A program made the translations under genes and the position numbers. DNA of 52,944 bases. It comes from Chloroflexota bacterium. Lineage in GTDB: Bacteria; Chloroflexota; Dehalococcoidia; SZUA-161; SpSt-899. The notes under the pieces were generated by a model. That model saw only the letters and a list, made by a program, of their open reading frames with translations, did not search any database and had not been told where the DNA came from. Of this stretch, positions 8,980-18,796 are shown one piece after another (position 1 is the first letter of the stretch; every line of letters starts with the position of its first letter). The stretch covers positions 1 to 52,944 of the forward strand of contig JABMQN010000087.1 in the NCBI GenBank assembly GCA_013203045.1, written 5' to 3'.

Positions 8980-9978
8980 ATGACTGAATTCGCATCCGAA
9001 TACCGTGGGAGTAATGTCTTAATCACCGGAGGAGCTGGCTGCATTGGGTCAAACTTGTGTGAAAAGTTAATAGAATTACAGGCTCGGAAGATCACTATAT
9101 TAGACGATCTTTCTTCAGCCTATGAATGGAATATCCCTAAAAATGATAATGTCGCATTCGTTGAAGGAAGCATTCTCGATGACGAGATGCTTAAACGGGT
9201 ATTCAAGGATACCCCTGATTACGTTTTCCACCTGGCCGCTCACTTTGCCAACCAGAATTCCGTGGATAATCCAGAGACTGATTTGATGGTCAACGGAATT
9301 GGTATTGTGAAGGTTCTGGAATTCGCTCAAATAGCCACAGTGAAAAGATTCGTTTATTCCTCTTCAGGATGTGGTGTTTATGGACTTGAATCGAAAATGC
9401 CTTTTGAGGAGCACGATATCTCAATCAGCCTGCATACACCCTACCAAGTTACCAAGCTCCTTGGTGAGCTATATACGAACTACTTCCATAATCTATACGG
9501 ACTCCCTATCGTTAATGCCAGGTTCTTCAATGTTTTTGGTCCGGGTGAAATTCCCGGTAAATACAGGAATGTGATTCCGAATTTCATGTACTGGGCAATG
9601 AATAAACAACCGTTACCGATCACAGGGGATGGAACTGAAACGAGAGACTGGACATATGTTGATGATATCGTCAACGGTTTGCTGTCAATGGGAGTCAAGA
9701 AAGAGGCAATCGGTGAGGCATTTAATCTGGGTTCCGGCAAAGACCACCGTGTCATAGATATGGCCAACATTGTTAACGATATCACTGGTAACACAGCAGG
9801 TATCAATTATATTGAACGAAGAGATTGGGATGTAAAGACGAAGCTCTTATCATCTATTGAAAAAGCCAACCGTATCCTCGACTATCAAGCTGCTGTGGAA
9901 TTCGAAAGTGGTATCAAAAAGGTCCACAAGTGGTTTGTTAATAATTGGGACAGAATCTCCACATGTGCGGAGTTTTAA
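8980..9978 (+). CDS. NAD-dependent epimerase/dehydratase (extended SDR)
   Basis: The 332-aa product has the Rossmann motif TGGAGCIGSN, the HLAAHFA strand, the YSSSGCGVYG catalytic-Ser region and YQVTK as the YxxxK dyad. The middle shows NARFFNVFGPGE and the end shows DWTYVDDIVNGL and FNLGSG, as in UDP-glucose/UDP-GlcNAc 4-epimerase-like proteins. It abuts the upstream glycosyltransferase with no gap, suggesting one transcript. A hairpin follows directly after its stop. The substrate cannot be assigned. Confidence 0.9.
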   Translation: MTEFASEYRGSNVLITGGAGCIGSNLCEKLIELQARKITILDDLSSAYEWNIPKNDNVAFVEGSILDDEMLKRVFKDTPDYVFHLAAHFANQNSVDNPETDLMVNGIGIVKVLEFAQIATVKRFVYSSSGCGVYGLESKMPFEEHDISISLHTPYQVTKLLGELYTNYFHNLYGLPIVNARFFNVFGPGEIPGKYRNVIPNFMYWAMNKQPLPITGDGTETRDWTYVDDIVNGLLSMGVKKEAIGEAFNLGSGKDHRVIDMANIVNDITGNTAGINYIERRDWDVKTKLLSSIEKANRILDYQAAVEFESGIKKVHKWFVNNWDRISTCAEF

Positions 9979-10004
9979 GGAACCTCCGATATCTCGGCTG
10001 TTCC
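9979..10004 (+). terminator. Hairpin directly after the SDR stop codon
   Basis: GGAAC (9979-9983) pairs with GTTCC (10000-10004), and an inner CCGA pairs with TCGG around a TATC loop. The two stems are separated by a symmetric internal mismatch. There is no strong T-run, so termination is only possible. Confidence 0.35.
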
Positions 10005-10064
10005 CTTGATGGTTGACTTGACTAAGACTGTCAAATCCGACTTAATGATTTAATAGCAAGGCCC

Positions 10065-11240
10065 ATGAGAATCCTGCAGGTAATACCATACTTTGTACCA
10101 GCCTGGGACTATGGTGGGCCATTACGCGCTTGCTTCGAACTATCTGCTGAACTCGTTAAAAGAGGCCACCAGATCACAGTGTACACAACCGACACACTCG
10201 ACGTTAGAGGTCGAATAGATCAATCTCAAGAAGTCTTTGAGGGTATTCATATAAAACGTTTCAGAAATATCAGCAATACATTGGCATATAAGCACAACTT
10301 ATACCTTCCTCTAGGCATGATCCTTCCAATGAAAGATTTGGGGAGCTTCGACTTGATCCACTTGCACGAGTACCGAACCATGCTAAATACTTTGGTTCAT
10401 TACAAGGCAACAAAAGCTGGGACTCCCTATCTGATCCAAGCTCATGGTGATATACCTCCAATAATGGTCAAACACAAATTGAAGAGGCTATACGACATTT
10501 TTTGGGGAAAGAGGATACTATGCGGTGCATCGAAAACAATCGCTCTTACTCAGAGAGAAGCAATGCAATACAAGGATGTTGGAATACATGACAACAAGAT
10601 TGAAATTATACCTAACGGGATACCGTATTCAGAACTTGAAGACATGCCAACTCCCGGTAAGTTTAGAAAGACATATGGCATAGGCGAAAATGAAAAGGTA
10701 GTTCTCTTTCTTGCACGAATACATAGAATTAAACAACCAGATCTCCTCGCTAGATCATTTGCCACGCTCATGAATGAGCTTCAAAACATCACTCTCGTCA
10801 TTGCTGGGCCAGATGAGGGTTTTCTTCGCCCCCTCAGGCAGATTGTCTCCCAATTGGGGATCTTCGAGAAAGTCCTCTTTACTGGTCCTCTATACGGACA
10901 AGCAAAGAAACAAGCTTTTGTTGATGCTAATGTCTATGTCCTACCCTCATTATATGAAACATTTCCGATATCGGTTCTCGAAGCATCTGCTTGTGGCACA
11001 CCAGTAATAGTTACCAACCAATGTGGCATAGCTGATATCATACGTGATCAAATCGGTCTAGTAGTACCACCGGAGCAAGAATCCCTAGCCACAGCAATCT
11101 CACAATTATTGACTAACGATGAATTGGCAGCCAAACTTGGAGAGAATGGCAAGTATATTGTCGGTCAGCATTACACATGGCCAAAAATTGCATCACAGCT
11201 CGAGAGCCTGTATTTCAATTGTTTGACTACCGATAACTGA
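10065..11240 (+). CDS. Glycosyltransferase family 4 (GT-B fold)
   Basis: The 391-aa product begins with MRILQVIPYFVPAWDYGGP, the glycine-rich acceptor-domain start of GT4 enzymes, and has the AHGDIPP turn and PNGIPYSE hinge motif. The donor domain shows FLARIHRIKQPDLL, VIAGPDEGFL, and an EX7E element in LPSLYETFPISVLEASACGTPVI. This retaining glycosyltransferase probably adds a hexose or deoxyhexose to the glycan. It stands in its own short interval between two hairpin-containing gaps. Confidence 0.92.
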   Translation: MRILQVIPYFVPAWDYGGPLRACFELSAELVKRGHQITVYTTDTLDVRGRIDQSQEVFEGIHIKRFRNISNTLAYKHNLYLPLGMILPMKDLGSFDLIHLHEYRTMLNTLVHYKATKAGTPYLIQAHGDIPPIMVKHKLKRLYDIFWGKRILCGASKTIALTQREAMQYKDVGIHDNKIEIIPNGIPYSELEDMPTPGKFRKTYGIGENEKVVLFLARIHRIKQPDLLARSFATLMNELQNITLVIAGPDEGFLRPLRQIVSQLGIFEKVLFTGPLYGQAKKQAFVDANVYVLPSLYETFPISVLEASACGTPVIVTNQCGIADIIRDQIGLVVPPEQESLATAISQLLTNDELAAKLGENGKYIVGQHYTWPKIASQLESLYFNCLTTDN

Positions 11241-11247
11241 ATCCAAC

Positions 11248-11279
11248 GTAAGAAAATATGATAACATCTTTTCTCTTAC
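11248..11279 (+). terminator. Weak A/T-rich hairpin after GT4
   Basis: GTAAGAAAA (11248-11256) can pair with TTTTCTCTTAC (11269-11279) with a two-base bulge. The following gap also contains a 10-bp direct repeat, AGCAGTAAAC, at 11281-11290 and 11307-11316. The function is unproven. Confidence 0.25.
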
Positions 11280-11346
11280 CAGCAGTAAACATAGGTTAGT
11301 TCTATAAGCAGTAAACTTAAATTCTAATGCAATAACGAACGGACAA

Positions 11347-12189
11347 ATGAACAATAGAAAGCAAGAGATATCCCAGGCACTTTATCACGTTTCTAATACT
11401 TTCGGACAATCGGCGAAAGACACAATCCTTTACGAAAACCACGGTAAACATGTGTACGAGATAGACATGATCCTTAGCCATATGGAAGAAAGCTCTCGGC
11501 TCCTGGACTTAGGAGGTGGGCTTGGGGTCAATTTACTGTGTATCAGACAACTATTAGGATCTAGCGTAGAACTTCACCTTGTCGATCGTTTCGATGAATA
11601 TACTGAACACAATCGTATGGGAACCCATAACGTAGGGTTGGAGCTTATGGAAAAAGCTGGAATCTCTATAACAAACCAAGATTTCTGGACAAATCCTAAT
11701 CTACCCTACACTGGTAATTACTTTGACATCGTCACATGCTTTGACGTGGTTGAACATCTTCCAGGCCACCCGCTAACTATGCTCAGGGAAATAAGCAGAA
11801 TAATAAATAGACGAGGTATCTTCATTCTGGGCGGCCCAAACTCTGTATCCCTAACTAAGCGAGCCAAACTACTTTTCGGACGACATCCGTATTCTCCATT
11901 TTCATTGTGGTGTAGTGATCAGTACTTTTCACATTACAGGGAGTATAGCCAGGATGAGTATCGATTCTTGCTAAATACATCCGGTTTCCAGCACATCAAA
12001 ACAACCCTCACTCCTGAACCTTCGGCTACTAGAGCTCGAACTAGGTTCTTCAACGGTAAGCGCCACGGACTATCAACAATAACTTTATCATTTTACTGCA
12101 TATACATATTGGAAAAACTCTTTACTCCTTTGAGAGAGGGGATATATTGTTCGGCTAGAAAGCTCGAGCGTCATAGTATACGAAATTAA
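11347..12189 (+). CDS. Class I SAM-dependent methyltransferase
   Basis: The 280-aa product has the SAM-binding motif LLDLGGGLGVN, an acidic post-motif (HLVDRFDEY), and the DIVTCFDVVEHLPGHP and ISRIINRRGIFILGGPN stretches typical of UbiE/Methyltransf_11-type enzymes. The C-terminal half is longer and basic with aromatic patches. It probably O-methylates a glycan sugar or carrier lipid in this pathway. The Wzt in this locus has a C-terminal domain, and such exporters often recognise methylated chain ends, but the link is inference. Confidence 0.88.
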   Translation: MNNRKQEISQALYHVSNTFGQSAKDTILYENHGKHVYEIDMILSHMEESSRLLDLGGGLGVNLLCIRQLLGSSVELHLVDRFDEYTEHNRMGTHNVGLELMEKAGISITNQDFWTNPNLPYTGNYFDIVTCFDVVEHLPGHPLTMLREISRIINRRGIFILGGPNSVSLTKRAKLLFGRHPYSPFSLWCSDQYFSHYREYSQDEYRFLLNTSGFQHIKTTLTPEPSATRARTRFFNGKRHGLSTITLSFYCIYILEKLFTPLREGIYCSARKLERHSIRN

Positions 12190-12349
12190 CCAGATTATCT
12201 ATTCGCCCCATACTATTCACAAGACAATTCTAAATGAAAATAGAAACCTTACGTATTTACTTTTTTATAGCTAGCTAATAATAATCAAATCGCTCAACTT
12301 ACTGCTAATACGACACCTAGATCATCTTTGCTAAGAGAATGGAACAATA
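12190..12349. other. 160-base A/T-rich gap
   Basis: No gene or convincing promoter is seen. The stretch is strongly A/T rich. The next gene lacks a strong Shine-Dalgarno sequence. Confidence 0.4.
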
Positions 12350-14659
12350 ATGATAGCCAATCCTTTTCAAATGCATGGCTGGGAAACTAGGAGGTTCCTA
12401 AGTGCTGTCTTTACGATACAACTTATTGTGTGGGCTTTTCATTACCTCGACAATATTTATATAATAACTCCGTTCATCGGCTTCCCAATATGTTTATTCT
12501 ATTTGCTATTCATACCAGGATTCATAATACTCAGAGTCCTCAAATTATATAGTATAAGCAATATTGAAACAGTCCTATACTCCGTGGGATTGAGTATTAC
12601 AACACTAATGTTTATCGGACTCCTGGCAAATACACTCTACCCCTATCTCAATGTTTCAAATCCAATATCCCTATCCCCGTTAATCACTACCCTAACCATC
12701 TTTGTACTAGGGTCATGTGCTTTCATATATGTTAGGGATAAAGATTCCTCTATTGTAAACTCGTCTTTCCATATTAAAACCATACTATCTCCACCCGTAT
12801 TATTCCTATGTCTAATTCCTTTGTTAAGTATACTTGGAACTCAATATAACAACATGTATCAGACCAATATAATACTGATGATTTTGGTGGTCGTTATCGC
12901 TATCACAATCATATTGGTAGGTCTCGGTAAATTCATCCACAAAAACCAATATCCATTTGCGATATTTGTAATAGCACTTTCCCTGCTATTTTTCCGATCA
13001 TTAATCTCATCTTATATCACAGGATACGATATTCATGAGGAATACTACTTCGCTAATCTAACTACGATCGAAGGTTCATGGGATCCTGGTATTCCGCATA
13101 TAGTTAACTCACTTCTTTCAATCACGATTCTTGCACCTACTGTATCGGCCATATCTGGTATTGAACTAACATGGATATTTAAAATATTCTACCCATTAGT
13201 TTTTGCGTTTTCCACTGTTGGTTTATTTCATATTTTCAAGAAACAGACCAATGATGAGAGAATAGCATTTCTGGCTTGTTTTTTCCTTCTTGGACTAAGC
13301 CGTTTTTATCACGATATCGCATTATTACCCAGGCAACTTGTTGCCTCATTATTCCTAATCTGTTTGATCTCATTAACGATTGACAAAAATATGGGTATGA
13401 ACAAGAAAAATATTCTTACAATCGCTTTCGGTATATTACTTATCGTCTCACACTATGGATTAGCTTTTGTCTTCATACTATTACTCGTCTTTAGTAAACT
13501 GTTAGTATTTATCTACAACAAGCTGAAATCCACACGCATAGGGTCCCATCGATTTACCATACAAGAGCACCATTCACACATCACAAACTCATCAATAACA
13601 AAATCTAATTGCAGCACAGTGCTCAACCTTGGTTTCATAATATTCTTCGTATGCTTTGCGCTAGCTTGGTTTACCTATGTTTCAGGAGGGAAAGTTATTG
13701 ACGCTCAGGCCTTTGCCATCGATCGAGTCTTCAGTAACATGTCCACTGATTTCTTGCACCCATCCGTTGGCGAAAGAGTAGAAACCAGCATAGATGAGTC
13801 TTTTACAATCTCCATCATCAAAGGAATCAATGAAGTTTTAAGTTTTTCAATACAACTCTGCCTCATATTCGGCTTGTTCCTGCTTGCTCGAAGATCTATA
13901 AAGCCCCCCTTCGAACGCGAGTTCGCTGTTTTCGCAATATTGTGTTCACCTGTATTTCTATTAACGGTAGCTCCTCCTTTTCTCGTTCCCATTTCTACTG
14001 CGCTTTCGCTGGATATTGGTCGGTTGTATCATATTATGCTTTTTTTCCTTTCCCCATTTTGCATCATTGGCGGAGTGGCATTCATCAGTTTACTAGTCAG
14101 GAAAAGGCATAGAAAAGTATCCAGTGATGCTGCTAATCACTTAGGACGATTGTCCACAATTGGATATTTTAGCCTGTTCCTAGCTTTATTCTTTGTTTTT
14201 CAAACACGATTACCATGGGAATTAACCGGCAGCTATTCTGGATCCACTTCTCTGGGACAAGCATGGATCAAGGAAAATGGAGATGTTCAACAAAAAGCCG
14301 CACTTTACAGTGCGGTTACACCAAAACAGGATATAACCAGCGCTATCTGGTTACAAGAACACAAGGAGGAAAATAGTAAAATCTACGCCACATATGACGA
14401 CGCTCAAGTTCATCCGTTAACCAGCTATGGAATGATTTACAATCCCACTATCCCGGTGGATTTGGTCATCCCTTTATCACCGTTTACTAGCAAATTAAAT
14501 AAAGGAAGATACGTCTACCTGCAATCCTTGAATGTCGTCGACTCTACCGGTAGTGATATATACCCAGAACAATACTACTACGATATGTCCAAGGTATCTC
14601 ACCTTTTAAAGAAACATAATAGGATATACACCAATACTTCTTCTGAGATCTACCGATAA
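12350..14659 (+). CDS. DUF2206-like polytopic membrane protein
   Basis: The 769-aa product has many hydrophobic segments, including about 12 or more transmembrane helices in the first 620 residues, followed by a soluble C-terminal domain of about 130 residues. An extracytoplasmic loop around residues 224-245 has GYDIHEEYYF followed by GSWDPGIPH, which matches my memory of the DUF2206 family. The acidic residues in an early loop resemble GT-C fold membrane glycosyltransferases. It may be a polyprenyl-phosphate-sugar-dependent transferase or a glycan polymerase acting outside the membrane. It is the last gene of the + strand train. Codon use is A/T rich compared with upstream genes. Confidence 0.8.
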   Translation: MIANPFQMHGWETRRFLSAVFTIQLIVWAFHYLDNIYIITPFIGFPICLFYLLFIPGFIILRVLKLYSISNIETVLYSVGLSITTLMFIGLLANTLYPYLNVSNPISLSPLITTLTIFVLGSCAFIYVRDKDSSIVNSSFHIKTILSPPVLFLCLIPLLSILGTQYNNMYQTNIILMILVVVIAITIILVGLGKFIHKNQYPFAIFVIALSLLFFRSLISSYITGYDIHEEYYFANLTTIEGSWDPGIPHIVNSLLSITILAPTVSAISGIELTWIFKIFYPLVFAFSTVGLFHIFKKQTNDERIAFLACFFLLGLSRFYHDIALLPRQLVASLFLICLISLTIDKNMGMNKKNILTIAFGILLIVSHYGLAFVFILLLVFSKLLVFIYNKLKSTRIGSHRFTIQEHHSHITNSSITKSNCSTVLNLGFIIFFVCFALAWFTYVSGGKVIDAQAFAIDRVFSNMSTDFLHPSVGERVETSIDESFTISIIKGINEVLSFSIQLCLIFGLFLLARRSIKPPFEREFAVFAILCSPVFLLTVAPPFLVPISTALSLDIGRLYHIMLFFLSPFCIIGGVAFISLLVRKRHRKVSSDAANHLGRLSTIGYFSLFLALFFVFQTRLPWELTGSYSGSTSLGQAWIKENGDVQQKAALYSAVTPKQDITSAIWLQEHKEENSKIYATYDDAQVHPLTSYGMIYNPTIPVDLVIPLSPFTSKLNKGRYVYLQSLNVVDSTGSDIYPEQYYYDMSKVSHLLKKHNRIYTNTSSEIYR

Positions 14660-14673
14660 ACCTACTTGTATGT

Positions 14674-15519
14674 TCAGATTCGCAATACTCTCCCAAGAGA
14701 TCTCGCAATCGGATAAGCAAATTTTGTATACAAAGTACCCGAGCAAGGACCGAGCACCGGCCAAAAGAATTCTATGATTCCCGAGCCAAAATATCTGATA
14801 CCACAACCGGATAGAATACGCCCACCGTGTCGGCGGCAAATTATGAAATTTTCACGCGCATATGTTCTTGAAATACCTTTAGCGCCACTGACGCTTTCAC
14901 TGTGCAACCTCCAAGTCGCCAGAACCCTATTTACTCGGTGCATAGGAAATACCTTGCCCACACGTATCCAGTAATCTCGATCACATGCATTCAGGCTAAT
15001 ATCCATAAGCCCAGTTTTTTCTATGATTTCCCTTTTGTAGAACGCTGCCGCAGTATGGATATGACACGCATCATTTATGGCCTCATCCAAATTGAAATCC
15101 TTCGCTCTGAAGATTTCGTTTTTGCCCGTAATATCATCGATAATACGACAATCTCCGAAAACAAAAACCTCGTTCGGGTTCAATCGGAAGCACTCAACCA
15201 CTGTATCAATTGTATCTGACTCGTAAATGTCATCAGATCCCAGCCATCCTAGGATGTCCCCGCTTGCCATTCCCCAACCCTTATTCCAAGCATCACAGGC
15301 ATTTTTATCTTGTCCAGAAGTAAGGCATATCTTGTCTGGGTATCTAGCCTGGTACCTCTGAATCAGTTCGATTGTTCCATCTGACGAACCTCCATCGACT
15401 AGCACATGCTCTATGCGAGGGTAGGTCTGCCCTAACACACTTTCGATGCAATCTCGAAGATATTTTTTACTATTAAGGGTTGTTGTCACGATACTGACGA
15501 GAGGCTCGTATTCGCTCAC
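14674..15519 (-). CDS. Glycosyltransferase family 2
   Basis: The 281-aa product is a GT-A enzyme with VSIVTTTLNSKKYLRDCIESV at its start, HVLVDGGSSDGT, and the WLGSDDIYE (DxD-like) metal-binding region. The C-terminal third contains a RDYWIRVGK motif common in WcaA-like transferases. Catalytic sequence begins eleven residues after the ATG, so the 47-base overlap with the upstream formyltransferase-like gene is real. It is the final gene of the long minus train. Its stop is 14 bases from the stop of the convergent DUF2206-like gene, with no obvious terminator between them. Confidence 0.9.
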   Translation of the reverse strand: MSEYEPLVSIVTTTLNSKKYLRDCIESVLGQTYPRIEHVLVDGGSSDGTIELIQRYQARYPDKICLTSGQDKNACDAWNKGWGMASGDILGWLGSDDIYESDTIDTVVECFRLNPNEVFVFGDCRIIDDITGKNEIFRAKDFNLDEAINDACHIHTAAAFYKREIIEKTGLMDISLNACDRDYWIRVGKVFPMHRVNRVLATWRLHSESVSGAKGISRTYARENFIICRRHGGRILSGCGIRYFGSGIIEFFWPVLGPCSGTLYTKFAYPIARSLGRVLRI

Positions 15520-16318
15520 CGCAATCTCCTCGACGTTTCAAATTCATCAAATGCATCCTTGCCAATTGCACAACAGTCGGCGCTGTATATAGGGTTCCCT
15601 TCTTCTCCGGTTTTTTGAGATTAAACTCTCCACTTTGAATAGATTTAAGAGCTTCGTAGGCCAAATGCGCTGTATTCAGTTTAACATTATCCACATACCT
15701 ATTAATTGACATGTCATGGTCAACTTCGTAGAATTTTTGCAGAACAATATTCCCAGTATCGATGCCTTTGTCCAATATCTGAACAGTAACCCCAAGCTCC
15801 TTCTCACCATTCCATATCTCCCATAGACATGGCGGTCCCCCTCTATATTTTGTGAGATCCCCATGGTGATAACTAAGAATTCCCAGTCTCGGCAGGGATA
15901 GCATTGGCTCTTTTATTATCCCAAACGCCGATGCTCGTAAGGCAATATCCGGTTCTAAATCTCGAAGTCGAGATATAACTGCACTATCATAAGGATCGCT
16001 CGTCCAAATCCAAACAGCATCCTTACCAAAATTAAGATTACTCACAGGCCAGTATGTATGAACACGACGTGTACCTTCAAATTCTAGTCTGTGACCAAGA
16101 TCTCCAGGAAGGGAACGCGATACTATTTTAAGAAGCATCCGTGTAAAACCACGTTTTTTGCAGTAATTTGCCATTTCTCTAATAAGAGTCTGCGCAGTTA
16201 ACTTGCTATTATCGACCATTACTCCGCATACTGTTAACGTTTGATCCCTAGAAATCATCTCTAGCGTTCTGTACATAGGAATTGGTTCTTGGGACTTCAC
16301 CAGTATAAGCACTCTCAC
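15473..16318 (-). CDS. Formyltransferase-like protein
   Basis: The 281-aa product resembles the N-terminal domain of methionyl-tRNA/sugar N-formyltransferases, which use N10-formyl-tetrahydrofolate. It has SYHHGDLTKYRGGPP (residues 149-163) where canonical enzymes have NxHxSLLPxYRG, and ILDKGIDTG, whose Asp187 matches the catalytic Asp. The canonical catalytic Asn is Ser149 here while His151 is kept. The context suggests N-formylation of an amino sugar made by the DegT enzymes. The Ser substitution leaves activity uncertain, although I believe other members of this subfamily share it. Confidence 0.82.
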   Translation of the reverse strand: MRVLILVKSQEPIPMYRTLEMISRDQTLTVCGVMVDNSKLTAQTLIREMANYCKKRGFTRMLLKIVSRSLPGDLGHRLEFEGTRRVHTYWPVSNLNFGKDAVWIWTSDPYDSAVISRLRDLEPDIALRASAFGIIKEPMLSLPRLGILSYHHGDLTKYRGGPPCLWEIWNGEKELGVTVQILDKGIDTGNIVLQKFYEVDHDMSINRYVDNVKLNTAHLAYEALKSIQSGEFNLKKPEKKGTLYTAPTVVQLARMHLMNLKRRGDCGERIRASRQYRDNNP

Positions 16319-16469
16319 TTCTGACTCCTAATTCTTATCGAACAAGGTTTCCGGGTAAAATCAATACAAATCGGATGAATTCTCCTGACTCCGATTATTA
16401 TAACTTCAACAACACAACTCCAATCCAATGCATACATAGATATCTTTTTGGTAATTAACATAACTGTAC
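16319..16469. other. 151-base intergenic gap
   Basis: No gene, tRNA or strong hairpin was recognised here. It separates the deacetylase gene from the formyltransferase-like gene in the minus train. Confidence 0.4.
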
Positions 16470-17279
16470 TCAATATCTAGATAACACTTTATCAACAATC
16501 TTTATCCAATTTTCGTCACCTTTGAGCTTACCCAATATATTCTGAAGAGAATCGTAAGAATTGACGCACATTCTCGGGCATTCAAGTAACCGGTTCGGAT
16601 TGATATGGTAGTCATGGATCGTAGTTACGGCGATCCCAAATCCGACCTCCTGTGCAATTTCTTTCACCTCTTCATTATAATAACCCTTCGGATATGCTAA
16701 TGACTCAATAGCTCGCCTAGTAATAATCTCCAGTTTTTCTTTGCTAGTAGCTAGTTCCTCTTTTTTAAGGTTCTTATCCAATCGTTTTAGGTTAGGATGA
16801 CTTGCTGTATGAGCACCTATTTCAATACCACGCTCTGAAATCTCTCTAATTTGAGACTTATTCATCATTGGGAGCCCACAGAACTCACCATCAATATAAT
16901 CAGTTGCCACGAATATAGTAGCCGGAACATTGTGTTTATCCAATATAGGCATAGCGATTTCGTAATTGTCACTGTACCCATCATCAAAGGTAATCACGAG
17001 AGGGCTTTCGGGCAACGTGCCATTTTTAATACCATGATAAACTGCCTCAATCGTGAGCAGTCTGAATTCGGATGTGAGCATGTCAACTAGTTGATCGAAC
17101 ATATTCGCAGCAAATCCACAGACACCAACTGAATGGAAGAGCAATACCGGGCAAAATATCGAATCACCCACATACTTCTCATCAACGCGAATGTGGAGTG
17201 TTTTCGCTCCAGAATATTTATATACCCCACTGATTAACTGCTTGGCCGGTTTGATAATGGAGTACGTGTTAATCCGCAT
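16470..17279 (-). CDS. Polysaccharide deacetylase (NodB domain, CE4)
   Basis: The 269-aa product has the CE4 motif 1 TFDDGYSDN (catalytic base and metal Asp), motif 2 HTASHPNL (the HxxxH metal ligands) and AYPKGYYNE matching the motif 3 region. The family removes N-acetyl groups from amino sugars in glycans. No signal peptide is evident, so it may act on a lipid-linked or cytoplasmic intermediate. Together with the formyltransferase-like gene downstream it could swap acetyl for formyl on one sugar. That pairing is inference. Confidence 0.9.
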   Translation of the reverse strand: MRINTYSIIKPAKQLISGVYKYSGAKTLHIRVDEKYVGDSIFCPVLLFHSVGVCGFAANMFDQLVDMLTSEFRLLTIEAVYHGIKNGTLPESPLVITFDDGYSDNYEIAMPILDKHNVPATIFVATDYIDGEFCGLPMMNKSQIREISERGIEIGAHTASHPNLKRLDKNLKKEELATSKEKLEIITRRAIESLAYPKGYYNEEVKEIAQEVGFGIAVTTIHDYHINPNRLLECPRMCVNSYDSLQNILGKLKGDENWIKIVDKVLSRY

Positions 17280-17351
17280 TTGCCAAAGTTTTTCTCATCC
17301 TTTCATGGAAATGAGCGAAATGTTTAATGTTTTATCTTTTCCAGATAACAT

Positions 17352-18695
17352 TTAATGCCTTAGAAGCATATTATTCAAAGTGCTTTTTGCTTTTCTTATC
17401 CACCCAACTTTATACAAGCATTCCCGAATACTTGACACCATATTCTCACCGTTGGCATATAAATGAAACAAGATTGGCCGTACAAAGCGTGGTAGAAGCC
17501 CAATGAATCTGTAACACCACGCTGAAACATTTACGGGATTATAAGCTATTGACAATTCGAGCGACTCCTTCCATCTCTGTCGTTGTGCATTCTGCTCCAA
17601 AAAAGCTCTCCCCCATCGAAAGTGATAATTCGAAGCAGCCATTCTCGCACCGGATGACATACGTAATTCGTGTCTTATATCTTGCTTTTTATGTCCCCTT
17701 GCTGCGATATCTACCTCAATCTTCTCAAATACATCCGCCACCAAATAGTTCGATGTATGCTCACGGCAGGATTTTCTCCATCCAGCCTTCGCTATCATCA
17801 ACCGTTCCTCATCGTGGCTGAGATAATATTGAATTTTATCTACCATTTCAACATCATCTTTAAAACAGACTATCTCTTTATCTATATCAAAATATTTCTC
17901 TAATCCAGGAGCGTATTCAGTAAGCAAAAAACCGCCAGCCATGCACACCTGAAAGACACGGCCTTTGATTTGCATTTTACTATTGTTGCGAGCAACGACT
18001 TTAGAAAAGTTGAGGTTAATCTTGCTATTCTGGAAAACTTTGATCATTTCGTCAAATGAAATGTACCCCCCCCATCCATCACCAAACACTTTTGTTGTAA
18101 TACCAGCCTTAGTTAGACTATCTATATAAAATTGGCGACTTGCATGGTCCTTTGTGCCAACAAACGTTACATCATAGTCTTCTTCAATATTCGACCAATC
18201 GCGTTCTACCGCGATGCCGGTATTCGGTGTTGTATCGACTGCTCTCGCACCACATTTCTGGTATTTTGGTACTGCATCAAATGCATTGGTCACACAATAG
18301 TCAAGACTGGGTATATACCATTTTGAGTAGTCCTCAAACCTCCAATCATCATCGAAGAACCATCCAACTACAATTGCTCCAACATCTCGTATTGCATTAA
18401 GAGTAGACTGTTGGATATCATATTGCCACGAAGTCCACAATACGTATTTTGGGTTATCTCTCATCACTAAAGAAATTACTTCCTCATTCATTTGCCGGAC
18501 TCCGACTTCCATCATACGCTCAAGGTAGTCATATATCACCACTTCCGCGAAGCGCTTTTTTAATGGTTCATATAGATAAATGTCCCAGGGTAAATATGCC
18601 ACCCCTAATGACCCTTTAAGGTATCTAATCAATTTGTTATCCCGCAGTCCAAGCTTGTAGTCGTAGGTTAACAGAAGAACTTTCTCGTCAATCAT
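17352..18695 (-). CDS. CgeB-like glycosyltransferase
   Basis: The 447-aa product resembles the CgeB/Glyco_trans_1_2 family. An N-terminal Rossmann-like region ends in VGWFFDDDWRFED. The donor domain has VTFVGTKDHASR, INLNFSKV, and the RVFQVCMAGGFLLTEYAPGLEKYF segment with ICFKDD-like and HTSNYLV endings that mark the family. About 90 residues at the C terminus are variable. It probably transfers a sugar to the glycan or to a surface protein. It starts with ATG after GGTGGAT. Confidence 0.85.
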   Translation of the reverse strand: MIDEKVLLLTYDYKLGLRDNKLIRYLKGSLGVAYLPWDIYLYEPLKKRFAEVVIYDYLERMMEVGVRQMNEEVISLVMRDNPKYVLWTSWQYDIQQSTLNAIRDVGAIVVGWFFDDDWRFEDYSKWYIPSLDYCVTNAFDAVPKYQKCGARAVDTTPNTGIAVERDWSNIEEDYDVTFVGTKDHASRQFYIDSLTKAGITTKVFGDGWGGYISFDEMIKVFQNSKINLNFSKVVARNNSKMQIKGRVFQVCMAGGFLLTEYAPGLEKYFDIDKEIVCFKDDVEMVDKIQYYLSHDEERLMIAKAGWRKSCREHTSNYLVADVFEKIEVDIAARGHKKQDIRHELRMSSGARMAASNYHFRWGRAFLEQNAQRQRWKESLELSIAYNPVNVSAWCYRFIGLLPRFVRPILFHLYANGENMVSSIRECLYKVGWIRKAKSTLNNMLLRH

Positions 18696-18796
18696 TTGTA
18701 TCCACCAAATAAGCTATGAGATACGACTCTATGCAAATCGTAGGAAGCGTACAAATTTTTCAATGAATTCCAAAATACCAACCGCAACATACAGAT

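Noticed and set aside
11281-11316. Direct repeat AGCAGTAAAC in two copies as an operator or array
   Set aside because: Only two 10-bp copies in an A/T-rich gap; chance occurrence is plausible.
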